Origin: JALZCH01 sp036400075
GTDB lineage: Bacteria > Acidobacteriota > Blastocatellia > Pyrinomonadales > Pyrinomonadaceae
DNA: 64,000 nt
NCBI GenBank assembly: GCA_036400075.1
Contig: DASWLV010000225.1
Span: 1-64,000 of the forward strand
Reading direction: 5' to 3'
Below are positions 51,856 through 60,121 of the stretch, piece after piece; within the stretch, counting starts at the first letter, position 1; every line of letters starts with the position of its first letter. The translations under genes and the position numbers were made by a program. The notes beneath the pieces are model-generated. The model was given only the letters and a program-made list of their open reading frames with translations, was not told where the DNA came from and did no database searches.

Positions 51856-53083
51856 CGCTGCCGTCTTCTTTAATCAGCGGCGCGTTTGCGCCGAAATCTT
51901 CTTGCGAAAGCTGTCTCACCTTTGCAACGGCTGCCCGATTTGTTTTGTCCAGAACCGGAATTCCGCGCCCGATTTGTTTTCCGGCGTGAATCCTGCCGCC
52001 TAAAAACTTTCCGTCCGCAGCGATTTTCGCTTCCAAAATCATTGTCAGCGCAGTCGCGTCCTTCAAACCAAACCAGCCGTAAGTCGCAAAATTTCCGAGC
52101 GAATAAGCGACGAGCCGGTCTTTGTAGATTTCCATCCCGCGCAAAACGTGCGGTCCGTGACCCAAAACCAAATCCGCCCCGGCGTCAATCACCGTCCGCG
52201 CAAAAAGCCGCAGATTTCCGCGTTTTTCGCTGTAGAAAATTTCGGTTTGGCGGGGAACGCGCTGCGCGTCCGTACCTTCCGCGCCGCCGTGAAACGAAAC
52301 CACCACGATATCGGCTTTTTTGGTTTGCTCCTGCACGACGCGGCGCGCGGTTTCCAAATCGTTGACGTTTAAAGAAACATTGTTGTGCGCGAAACCGATG
52401 AAAGCGATTTTTTTGCCTTTCGATTCGAGATATGCGACGGCAAATTGATTTCTGTCGCTGCCCGCGTGTTTGATTCCGAGAGAATCGAGAACTTTTCGGG
52501 TGCTGGCGCGACCGGCGTCGCCGAAATCCGAAGCGTGATTGTTTGCCACGCTCAAAACATCGAATCCGGCTTCTTTCAAATATTTGCCGTAGCGCGTCGG
52601 AACTTGAAAAGCAAAACAGGTGAACTTTTTCGCAGGTTTTGCGGGCAGCGCGTTTGCGGGCGGCGGTTCAGGAGTTGGTGTCGGCTCGATTTTAGCTTCG
52701 GGTTTTGTTTCTCCGGCTTTTTTGGGAGCGAAAAATTGCGGACATTTTTCCGAAACTCCGGTGTCAATCAACGGTCCTTCCAGATTGCCGAAAGCGATGT
52801 CGGCGGCGGACAGGATCGGCGTCACTTCTTCGAGCATCTCCGCGCCGTCTTTAGGCGGCATTCTCGTGTCGTCCGGGAAAGTCGAAGCGAGCATAATATC
52901 GCCGACGGCGGCAATCGTAATCGGTTCTTGATTCGGGGGCGTTTGGCGCGTCTGTTGAGGCTGGCTTTCATTTGCTGCGGAAACTTCGGGCAGAGTCAGA
53001 CTGCGTTCGCCGCTTTGACACGCCGATGTCAGAGAGACAATAAAACTAATCAAAATGAAAATCGAATTTAATTTTGTGAACAT
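51824..53083 (-). CDS. CapA-like (PGA_cap) lipoprotein phosphatase
   Basis: 419 residues. The lipobox LTSAC follows the signal peptide. The CapA/PGA_cap metallophosphatase fold is clear: ITIAAVGDIMLAS, FGNLEGPLID, DVLSVANNHASDFG, VVVSFHGGAEG, GADLVLGHGPHVLRG, and VAYSLGNFATYGW. A Pro/Glu-rich insertion (KPEAKIEPTPTPEPPPAN) interrupts the region after GPLID. Family members link to poly-gamma-glutamate capsule synthesis or act as phosphatases; no capsule genes are adjacent. The 3' end overlaps the secreted protein gene by 32 bp. Confidence 0.85.
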   Translation of the reverse strand: MFTKLNSIFILISFIVSLTSACQSGERSLTLPEVSAANESQPQQTRQTPPNQEPITIAAVGDIMLASTFPDDTRMPPKDGAEMLEEVTPILSAADIAFGNLEGPLIDTGVSEKCPQFFAPKKAGETKPEAKIEPTPTPEPPPANALPAKPAKKFTCFAFQVPTRYGKYLKEAGFDVLSVANNHASDFGDAGRASTRKVLDSLGIKHAGSDRNQFAVAYLESKGKKIAFIGFAHNNVSLNVNDLETARRVVQEQTKKADIVVVSFHGGAEGTDAQRVPRQTEIFYSEKRGNLRLFARTVIDAGADLVLGHGPHVLRGMEIYKDRLVAYSLGNFATYGWFGLKDATALTMILEAKIAADGKFLGGRIHAGKQIGRGIPVLDKTNRAAVAKVRQLSQEDFGANAPLIKEDGSVTVSSQTSSR

Positions 53084-53265
53084 TTCGGTTTACGGGAAAG
53101 CCTGGCTGTTGACGCTTTCGCGGGATGATTGACTGACCGATTCAAGAATAATCGAGAACTAAAAAAAAATCCAATTGACTGAATCAAAACCGTTTCGCTC
53201 CGGCGCGAAAGGTGAAAAACGGCTGCTTATGTTAAGCTGAAATCAAAATTTCTATTCTCTCGAAA

Positions 53266-54261
53266 ATGAAAAACGTTTCTGATATAAATAAAAGCGCCGG
53301 GCGTTTCGCACGCTTTGCGTGGTTTGTCGTCGCTTACAACATTTTGGTCGTCGTTTGGGGCGCATTTGTCCGCGCGTCGAAATCAGGCGACGGCTGCGGC
53401 GCGAGCTATCCTTTGTGCAACGGAATGATAATTCCGCACGCGGCGGAAATCAAAACCATTGTCGAATTTTCGCATCGTCTTTCGAGCGGTCTTGCTCTGC
53501 TGTGCGTCGTCGCGCTCGTGTTTTGGGCTTTCAGGGCGTTTCCGCGCAGGCATTTGGCGCGCAAAGGAGCGGTTTTATCGCTCGTTTTTATTTTGACCGA
53601 AGCGGCAATCGGCGCGGGTTTGGTTTTGCTTGAGCTGGTTGCACACAACGATTCGATTGCGCGCGCCGTTTGGATGGCGGCGCATCTGGTCAATACTTTC
53701 ATTCTGCTGGCGGTTTTGGTTTTGACCGCTTATTGGGCTGGAAACGACGGGCGGCGAGTTCACTTTCGGGGAAACGAACCCCGCGCGGTCGGTTTCGCGG
53801 CATTGCTTGCCGGAATGATAATGGTCGGCGTCAGCGGCGCGATTGCGGCTCTCGGCGACACGCTTTTTCCCGCCGAATCGCTCTCTCACGGAATCAGTCA
53901 GGATTTTTCCGAAACCGCTCACATTCTCATTCGTTTGCGAATCTGGCATCCGGTGCTTTCGATTTTAATCGGTTGTTTCGCGGTTTTGCTCGCCGCATGG
54001 CACATTCGGAAAAGACCTGACGATTTAAAAACTAAACAAATCTCGTCGGCGGTAATTACGCTGGTTTTAATTCAACTCGCGGCAGGCGCTCTCAATGTTT
54101 TGCTGCTGACTCCGATTTGGATGCAGCTCGTACATCTTTTCCTCGCAGATTTGTTGTGGCTGTCGCTGATTTTGCTTGCGGCGTCGAGCCTTTCGCAAAC
54201 AGCCGAGAAAACCATCGAAGTTAAAAATGCCGAGTCTCAATTGGAAACAGTCAAGATTTAA
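53266..54261 (+). CDS. ctaA: Heme A synthase (CtaA/COX15)
   Basis: 331 residues with eight predicted membrane segments. The four heme-binding His lie in VEFSHR, MAAHLVN, IWHPVL and LVHLFLAD. The extracellular Cys pair CGASYPLC and GAFVRASKSGDGCG are family marks. It converts heme O to heme A for cytochrome oxidase. No ctaB or oxidase genes are adjacent. Just after the stop a mobile unit is inserted; the sequence beyond that unit contains a hairpin terminator that was probably ctaA's own. Confidence 0.9.
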   Translation: MKNVSDINKSAGRFARFAWFVVAYNILVVVWGAFVRASKSGDGCGASYPLCNGMIIPHAAEIKTIVEFSHRLSSGLALLCVVALVFWAFRAFPRRHLARKGAVLSLVFILTEAAIGAGLVLLELVAHNDSIARAVWMAAHLVNTFILLAVLVLTAYWAGNDGRRVHFRGNEPRAVGFAALLAGMIMVGVSGAIAALGDTLFPAESLSHGISQDFSETAHILIRLRIWHPVLSILIGCFAVLLAAWHIRKRPDDLKTKQISSAVITLVLIQLAAGALNVLLLTPIWMQLVHLFLADLLWLSLILLAASSLSQTAEKTIEVKNAESQLETVKI

Positions 54262-54430
54262 TTTTGTCAGGTAGTGTCCTTTCAGAATTGTCTCATAAAG
54301 GAGCGTTTTTGAGATGAAATTCAACGCGGTATTTTACTCTAATTTGAAGTGTTATGCCGCATTTTAGCGGTATAATTAGAAGTTGTGCTTCTTAAGCACA
54401 GACTTGCTTCCGTGGAAAAGTAAAAACAGA

Positions 54431-54925
54431 ATGAAACTTGTTCCTTGCATCGGATGTGGCGGACTGTTTCCAGATATTGACGGTGCAACTCACCGCTATA
54501 TGGAATCATCAGCGGGTTGCTGGGCGGCTTACGGAGAAATTCTGGCACGCGAATACAGTAGTCCGGAGTATTTTGAAATACATCGGCTGACGGTTGACGC
54601 TTATGCGGCTCAACATCCCGGACAGCCATCGCTGCAAAGCATCAAATCGGTAGGTTATCATCTTGTCCGATTGTGCCTGCTCCTTGAACGTGGTCTCAAA
54701 ATGGAGCGAGCGAATGAGGCGATGCTCACCATAACGAAAACAAAGGAACATTTTACTTGGCTTACTCCGCCATCTTCGCTAGGTTCAATCACGGTAAGTG
54801 ACGTTTGTAAGGCTTCTTCTGCTGAACAGCATAAACAATTAGTTAGGCAATGGGCAGCTTCGGTATGGGCGGCGTGGTCTCCGCACCATTCGATGATTTA
54901 TAGTTGGCTACCAATACTGAAATAG
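54431..54925 (+). CDS. DUF5946 family protein (cargo of the mobile unit)
   Basis: 164 residues from the ATG at 54431. The N-terminal zinc-like motif LVPCIGCGGLFPDIDGATHRYM, then SAGCWAAYGEILAREYSSPEYFEIHRLTVDAYAAQHPGQPSLQSIKSVGYHLVRLCLLLERG and WAASVWAAWSPHHSMI, match DUF5946 throughout. The function is unknown. A TATAAT-like -10 (54371-54376) lies upstream within the mobile unit, so it may carry its own promoter. Confidence 0.85.
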   Translation: MKLVPCIGCGGLFPDIDGATHRYMESSAGCWAAYGEILAREYSSPEYFEIHRLTVDAYAAQHPGQPSLQSIKSVGYHLVRLCLLLERGLKMERANEAMLTITKTKEHFTWLTPPSSLGSITVSDVCKASSAEQHKQLVRQWAASVWAAWSPHHSMIYSWLPILK

Positions 54926-55084
54926 TTAGCTGCAATGTTCAGCAAAGCAGCACAACAAATCAACGAAGCACTTTGCAAGATTCTTGCGCATAACATCTGT
55001 GTTTTGATTCAATCAATGTGCGAACTAAATATAAAGCCTGAATTCTGGAAATAAATATAATAAGGAGTTAATATAGCTCCGGCT

Positions 55085-55384
55085 ATGAATAATGAGGGGA
55101 AAGAACCGAATAGCTGGCTAATCATCTTCGGTTTTCAAATCTACTTTGGAATTGTTCATTCAATTTTATGGCGGGTTCTTTCCAACGCATTTTCTGTGTC
55201 ATTTCCAATTGCCTTTAGTTTCTCTGTGCTTTTCACATCTTTAACAGCATACTTTTTGTTTCTTCACGGAACAATCAGTTTTTGGTCAAAAGAAAAATGG
55301 ACTTTTTCTTATTTCGCCAAAATTGCCCTTTTTTTGACGATTTTGGCATTTTTGCTTGCTAAATACATTCTCAATGAGCAGTAG
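55085..55384 (+). CDS. Small membrane protein of unknown function (cargo)
   Basis: 99 residues with three predicted membrane segments (SWLIIFGFQIYFGIVHSILW, FPIAFSFSVLFTSLTAYFLFL, IALFLTILAFLLAKYIL). AAGGAG lies about 20 bp before the ATG at 55085, so the start is tentative. It follows the DUF5946 gene inside the mobile unit. No family recognised. Confidence 0.6.
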   Translation: MNNEGKEPNSWLIIFGFQIYFGIVHSILWRVLSNAFSVSFPIAFSFSVLFTSLTAYFLFLHGTISFWSKEKWTFSYFAKIALFLTILAFLLAKYILNEQ

Positions 55385-55504
55385 CTATTCGTCTCAAAAG
55401 TGCTTAACCAAAACGCAGCTTGTCTCAAAACTTAGTCTCAAAAGTGGCTTTTGACACAAAGCTCAAACTTCTGTTTGTTGTGCTAATTTGTCCGATTGTG
55501 ATTT

Positions 55505-56008
55505 TCATTGATTTTTTTTGGTTTTATTTTCGACTGAGAGCAGTTCGGTTGAATTTTCCGTAACGCTCTGAACAGGCTCGAAAGGTTTTTCTTCAAGAAG
55601 TTTGCCCGTATCTTTTTTATCGGTTAATTCGCTAGTCATCGCGGGATTTATTTGAGCTTTTCTTTCTTTGGCAAACTGGAAGTAAGATGCACAAAGTATT
55701 ATCCAAACCGTGGAAACGGTAATGACAATCAGTGAAATTCCAAACGAAACATTATTGTCCTTCAAAATTACCTTAAAGAAAATGCCGGATATAATAAAAA
55801 TAACGCCGATTAACAAACCCAATCCAAACCGGCTGAGGACAAAATTTTTAAAGTTTTCAATTGAGCTTTCTTTCTTCGATAACTTTGCATTCTGTACTGT
55901 CGTTAATTGCAGCAAAAGTGATTCGGCTATGACTCCCAGATATATTCCGCACGAACGACAAAACTTTTGTTCGGTTGAATTATTTGTGGCGCAATTTGGA
56001 CAAAACAT
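55505..56008 (-). CDS. Zinc-ribbon membrane protein (cargo)
   Basis: 167 residues. The N-terminus MFCPNCATNNSTEQKFCRSCGIYLG is a zinc ribbon with two Cys pairs (CPNC...CRSC). Two membrane segments follow (LGLLIGVIFIISGIFF and ISLIVITVSTVWIILCASYF), then a charged tail. Such proteins are common in Blastocatellia; the role is unknown. It is on the opposite strand to the other two cargo genes, ending near the middle of the unit. Confidence 0.72.
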   Translation of the reverse strand: MFCPNCATNNSTEQKFCRSCGIYLGVIAESLLLQLTTVQNAKLSKKESSIENFKNFVLSRFGLGLLIGVIFIISGIFFKVILKDNNVSFGISLIVITVSTVWIILCASYFQFAKERKAQINPAMTSELTDKKDTGKLLEEKPFEPVQSVTENSTELLSVENKTKKNQ

Positions 56009-56259
56009 AAATTCTCCTTTTCAGCGGTCTGATTTCTCCGCTTCGGTTCTCTTCATCTTATACGGACATCAGTTGAATTAATTTAACGGAACTTGTAAAT
56101 AATTATTTTCCGATTGTTTACCATAAATTCGCCGGACAAAAGCCGAATTGTAACCAAACCAATAAACTCTTTCATTTCGTCTCAAAAAGGGTCGTTTTTG
56201 AGACACATCTTAGTATAGAACCACAAGATTAGGACACTACCTTTTGTCAATAAAATGAG

Positions 56260-56296
56260 AAAGGCGAGTTCTGATTCGAACTCGCCTTTAATTTTT
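56260..56296. terminator. Bidirectional terminator beyond the mobile unit
   Basis: The 12-bp perfect stem AAAGGCGAGTTC / GAACTCGCCTTT (56260-56271 and 56278-56289) is followed by AATTTTT. It lies between the mobile unit and the leftward PilZ-like gene. Without the unit it would sit about 10 bp after the target site, so it probably served ctaA originally. Confidence 0.88.
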
Positions 56297-56331
56297 CCCC
56301 GGCTCGTTAATTATGAGAATTATTGCTGTTA

Positions 56332-56736
56332 TTAATTAACCCACTCTTCTTCGTAATCCACGCGCCAGTGACGATTTACCCATTCTTGAGCTGCGGTTAC
56401 AACTTTCTCTCGCCAATCCTTGATTCGGTTGACGACGGAAAATGCAGCCATCGGTTTACCCGGATCGCGTTCGACGCGGATAACTTCGACCGGAACTTCA
56501 ATAATCAATTCGCCTTCATCCATAATCCGCAAACTGACTTCGCTGCCGACGGGCGGCAGATTGGTCATATTTACCAAAGTGCTGGTTTCGCCGACATTTT
56601 CGGTCGTTCCTTCTACCGAAACTGATTTGCCGGTCTGCTTATCAACCCAAGTCGCCTGCACCTGCATATGCGCCATAATACGTGGACTCACTATGGGTCT
56701 TCCACCTAAACTCGAATTTGTTAATTGCGTTGCCAT
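56332..56736 (-). CDS. PilZ-like domain protein
   Basis: 134 residues, ATG at 56736 with GGAGG about 9 bp upstream. The sequence SPRIMAHMQVQATWVDKQTGKSVSVEGTTENVGETSTLVNMTNLPPVGSEVSLRIMDEG and VPVEVIRVERDPGKPMAAFSVVNR fits a PilZ beta-barrel, but the usual RxxxR c-di-GMP motif is not clear: the N-terminal segment has PIVSPRIMAH instead. It may therefore be a degenerate or non-binding member. It is transcribed alone towards the terminator at 56260. Confidence 0.68.
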   Translation of the reverse strand: MATQLTNSSLGGRPIVSPRIMAHMQVQATWVDKQTGKSVSVEGTTENVGETSTLVNMTNLPPVGSEVSLRIMDEGELIIEVPVEVIRVERDPGKPMAAFSVVNRIKDWREKVVTAAQEWVNRHWRVDYEEEWVN

Positions 56737-57225
56737 CAAACGTTGCCTCCTTTCGCAGTATAGTTGCCAGATTCAAAAAAATAGATGCTTCAAAATTTCA
56801 GAAAAATCAAAAATTTCCACATCTCTCGTAATTATGCCAAACCGCTCAAACCGCTTGCGCCAACTGTTTTATTATAAACCATAAAAATCAAGCAAAATAA
56901 AATTAAATTGGCAAAAAACGGAAAAGCCGTTTATCGAAAACGCACCGCTTGTGCGAAAACGAACAAGGGGAAGATATGCTCGAAAAGCTAAATAGTCAAC
57001 CCCTTTCTGCAATCTTCCCGGTTTTTCTACGCAAAAACCGCCGCAAAAGTTCGAACGCTTATTGATTTCCCATATGTGAGACAAAAGTTAAACCGCGCAA
57101 ACGAAGATTAAAACAACAGGGCGTTCTGAAAAAGATGAGAATCAGCACCGGATGTAGAAAAATTTACTCGATTGCGCTAAACTCGCCGCCTGACATTTTT
57201 GGAAATTTGCTCGGCGAGGATAAAA
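56737..57225. other. Intergenic region, 489 bp
   Basis: No gene seen. It must hold the leftward promoter of the PilZ-like gene and the rightward promoter of the BNR/DUF1906/FG-GAP gene, whose GAGGA ribosome binding site is at about 57216. I looked for a riboswitch fold (cyclic-di-GMP type) and saw no matching consensus. Confidence 0.5.
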
Positions 57226-59712
57226 ATGCGAAAAATTTGGTTCGGATTGGCATCGGCTCTTTTGGTTATCTCTCTTTTTTCTCTCCAATTCTTAAGCACG
57301 GCTCAGCAGGCAGCGAATCAAGCCGCAAATGAAAAGCTCGCGGGCTTTGATTTAAAAAACGATAAATTCGGTTTGATATGGACGAAAACCGCCGTCCGGC
57401 AAACAGATAATAACGGCGGTTCCTGGCGTCAAATCACGCCGCCGAAGTCCGTTGAACAAATCGTTAGCTCCGTTTTTTTCTCTAACGAACAACACGGCGC
57501 GGTAATTTTAGCGGATACGAAAATCTCCGCTCTCGAACTGGCGCAAACCACAAACGGCGGTGAAAGCTGGACAAAACAAAATTTGAGCTTGCCGCAGGAA
57601 ATTGTCGGTGAAGCCAATTTAACCGAAATTCCACTGGAATTTACCGACGCGCAAAACGGTTTATTGATTCTGCGTTTGCCGTCGAATTCAAATTTCACGC
57701 GCGCCGCTGTTTTTTCGACCGCAGACGGCGGAAACGTCTGGCGTTTGGAACAAAACATTATGGAATCGGGCGAATTTCAGCTTCGCTCGCTTTTAGCATC
57801 GGTTCACTCGGAAAAACAAAAGGCAATCGCCGAAATCAATGGCAAAGAATTTCAGTTTTTAAGCGACGCGGTTAATCAAATTTCGTTTCAAGCGCCGTTG
57901 GCGGGGGATGAAAACATCACAAACGTTGATTTTGCATCGGCAGAGACGGGCTGGATTTTGGCGGAAGCGGGGCGCTGCCAAAATTTTAAATCAAATTGCG
58001 AGCAGCAGGCGAGACTTCTTTCAACCGCCGACGGCGGCAAAACCTGGCGCGACATAACGCCCGAATCGGCGAAAGAAGAAATCAAAATTCCGAATTCGAA
58101 TCAAAATCTATCCGCGCCGGTCGGTTCGACTCGGATTAGTATGAATCGCGGTTTCGACAAATGCACTGCCGCAACGGTCGCGCAAATGCAAACCTGGTGG
58201 AATAACAGCCCGTTTTACGATTCGAATATTTACATTTCCGGCAGAAATCGTGGCTGCTCTCAACCGCAGCTTTCCGCCGCCTGGGTCAATCAAGTTTCTG
58301 CAATGGGCTGGGGATTGATTCCGACAATTGTCGGTTATCAAGCGCCTTGCTCGGTTTGCGCAAACTGCGCCAAACACAGCACAGACCCGGCAACCGCCGA
58401 AACGCAAGGTCGCGGCGAAGCCGATATTGCCGTCACAGACGCCAATAATCTAGGGCTAACGCAAGGTTCGGTACTTTATTACGATATGGAACGCTATGAC
58501 GAAACGAGCGGCACGCCGGGTTGCCGGGCGTCGGTCAATGCGTTTCTCAAAGGCTGGACTGACCGCGTTAAAGAAGGCGGCTACATTTCGGGAGTTTACG
58601 GTTCGCCGACCAACGCGGTTAACGATTGGATAAATATTCCCGCCGCAAGCCGGATGGACGCGATTTGGATGGCTCGCTGGGACAACATTCAATCGGTTTG
58701 GTTTTATGCCTCGCCTTCGCCTCCGATTCCGGCAAATTTCTGGTCGAATCATCAGCGAATCAAACAGTTTCAAGCTCCGCACGATGAAACCTGGGGCGGC
58801 GTGACTTTTAACATTGACGGAAACATCGCGGACGGTCCGGTCGCCGGAGTGCGCGCGAAAAACAAACCGGCGGATTTTGACGGCGACGGTAAAACAGATG
58901 TTTCCGTGTATCGTCCCGAAGGCGGTTTCTGGTTTGTTCAAAACAGCCGAAACAATACATTCGGCGCGGTAAATTTCGGCATCGCTTCGGACATCATCGC
59001 GCCCGGCGATTATAACGGCGACGGCAAAACAGATTACGCCGTTTTCCGACCGGAACAAGGGACTTGGTATTCGTATTCATACGACCCGGCGCGCCCGAAC
59101 GCGGCTGTTTTCCGTGTTCGACAATTCGGCGTTAACGGCGATGTTCCCGTTGCGGCTGATTATGACGGCGACGGAAACACAGACATCGCGGTTTTTCGAC
59201 AGGGCGCCTGGTATATTACGCCGAGCTTTGATTTCCGCGATCCGAATTTTCGTTCGGAATTGTTCGGCACGAGCGGCGACATTCCCGTTCCCGGAGACTA
59301 TGACGGCGACGGGCGAGCCGACATTGCCGTCTTTCGCCCGTCGAACGGAACCTGGTATGTGCAGCGTTCGATCGCCGGATTTTTCGCGGTAAATTTCGGC
59401 ACAGCGACGGACAAACCCGTTCAAGGCGATTACGACGGCGATGGAAAAACCGATGTCGCAGTTTATCGCCCTTCAAACGGCGCCTGGTATTGGCTCAACG
59501 CAAACGGCGAATTTAACGCCTTTAATTGGGGAACGGGGAACGATAAACCCGCTGCGGGAGATTTTGACGGCGACGGCAAATGGGACTTTGCCGTTTTTCG
59601 ACCGGAAAACGGTTTTTGGTACGCAATGCAAAGCCAAGCCGGATTTATGGCGGTGAATTTCGGTGCGGCGGGCGACCGTCCCGCACCTGCCGGATATGTT
59701 CCGCAAAATTGA
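57226..59712 (+). CDS. Large secreted protein: BNR-like propeller, DUF1906-like glycosidase domain, FG-GAP repeats
   Basis: 828 residues from the ATG at 57226 (GAGGA upstream). After a signal sequence (FGLASALLVISLFSLQFLSTA), residues about 35-300 carry BNR/Ycf48-like repeats (TTNGGESWTKQ, STADGGNVWRLE, STADGGKTWRD). Residues about 310-540 resemble DUF1906, a TIM-barrel glycoside-hydrolase-like domain (NRGFDKCTAATVAQMQTWWN, GWGLIPTIVGYQAP, VLYYDMERYD). The C-terminus has about six FG-GAP/VCBS calcium-binding repeats (PADFDGDGKTDVSVYRPEG). It is probably a cell-surface or secreted enzyme acting on peptidoglycan or another glycan. Confidence 0.8.
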   Translation: MRKIWFGLASALLVISLFSLQFLSTAQQAANQAANEKLAGFDLKNDKFGLIWTKTAVRQTDNNGGSWRQITPPKSVEQIVSSVFFSNEQHGAVILADTKISALELAQTTNGGESWTKQNLSLPQEIVGEANLTEIPLEFTDAQNGLLILRLPSNSNFTRAAVFSTADGGNVWRLEQNIMESGEFQLRSLLASVHSEKQKAIAEINGKEFQFLSDAVNQISFQAPLAGDENITNVDFASAETGWILAEAGRCQNFKSNCEQQARLLSTADGGKTWRDITPESAKEEIKIPNSNQNLSAPVGSTRISMNRGFDKCTAATVAQMQTWWNNSPFYDSNIYISGRNRGCSQPQLSAAWVNQVSAMGWGLIPTIVGYQAPCSVCANCAKHSTDPATAETQGRGEADIAVTDANNLGLTQGSVLYYDMERYDETSGTPGCRASVNAFLKGWTDRVKEGGYISGVYGSPTNAVNDWINIPAASRMDAIWMARWDNIQSVWFYASPSPPIPANFWSNHQRIKQFQAPHDETWGGVTFNIDGNIADGPVAGVRAKNKPADFDGDGKTDVSVYRPEGGFWFVQNSRNNTFGAVNFGIASDIIAPGDYNGDGKTDYAVFRPEQGTWYSYSYDPARPNAAVFRVRQFGVNGDVPVAADYDGDGNTDIAVFRQGAWYITPSFDFRDPNFRSELFGTSGDIPVPGDYDGDGRADIAVFRPSNGTWYVQRSIAGFFAVNFGTATDKPVQGDYDGDGKTDVAVYRPSNGAWYWLNANGEFNAFNWGTGNDKPAAGDFDGDGKWDFAVFRPENGFWYAMQSQAGFMAVNFGAAGDRPAPAGYVPQN

Positions 59713-59772
59713 CAAGCCTGATTTTATCGTTAAGATAATTCGGCATTATTGATTTGAAACAGGAGAAAAGAG

Positions 59773-60081
59773 ATGTATCCACAACAACAGAATTATGGCG
59801 GTTCGCCCGATTACTGGAAATCGCAGGGCGCTGATAAAAAAGTCGCCGCCGGAATTTTGGGAATTTTGCTCGGCTGGCTCGGCATTCACAAGTTTTATTT
59901 GGGTTACACGCAGGAAGGCGTGATAATGCTGGTCGTTTCGCTGATAGTCGGATTTGTAACTTGCGGCATCGGCATTATCGCGATGCAAATTGTCGGAATC
60001 ATCGAAGGAGTAATGTATTTGACAAAACCGGATGAGGAGTTTGTCCGCACATATATTCAAGGCAAAAAAGGATGGTTTTAA
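59773..60081 (+). CDS. TM2 domain membrane protein
   Basis: 102 residues. The TM2 domain is clear: KKVAAGILGILLGWLGIHKFYLGYTQEGVIMLVVSLIV, followed by GFVTCGIGIIAMQIVGIIEGVMYL. Two helices with the conserved G-x-H-x-F-Y-L-G turn. Ribosome binding site AGGAG about 10 bp upstream. The function of bacterial TM2 proteins is mostly unknown. Confidence 0.9.
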   Translation: MYPQQQNYGGSPDYWKSQGADKKVAAGILGILLGWLGIHKFYLGYTQEGVIMLVVSLIVGFVTCGIGIIAMQIVGIIEGVMYLTKPDEEFVRTYIQGKKGWF

Positions 60082-60117
60082 GGAAAAAGGCTAAGAAATT
60101 GTCTTAGCCTTTTTCCT
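60081..60117. terminator. Bidirectional terminator between the TM2 and PhoD-like genes
   Basis: The 16-bp perfect stem AGGAAAAAGGCTAAGA / TCTTAGCCTTTTTCCT (60081-60096 and 60102-60117) has a 5-base loop and A/T runs on both sides. It serves two convergent genes. Confidence 0.92.
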
Positions 60118-60121
60118 CTAT

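Larger units (their letters stand above)
54270..56241. mobile_element. 1,972-bp transposon-like unit without a recognisable transposase
   Basis: Terminal inverted repeats GGTAGTGTCCT (54270-54280) and AGGACACTACC (56231-56241) match perfectly over 11 bp. An 8-bp direct repeat TTTTGTCA flanks the unit exactly (54262-54269 and 56242-56249), a target-site duplication. Subterminal 32-bp inverted repeats (54289-54320 and 56174-56205, 27 of 32 identical) contain TGTCTCA...TTTTTGAGA. Three cargo genes lie inside; none resembles a transposase. It would need a transposase in trans. The 8-bp duplication is compatible with IS1595-, ISL3- or IS256-like families, but assignment was not possible. Confidence 0.85.

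Noticed and set aside
56737..57225. A possible cyclic-di-GMP or other riboswitch before the BNR/DUF1906/FG-GAP gene
   Set aside because: No recognisable conserved core and no convincing pairing pattern could be found by eye.
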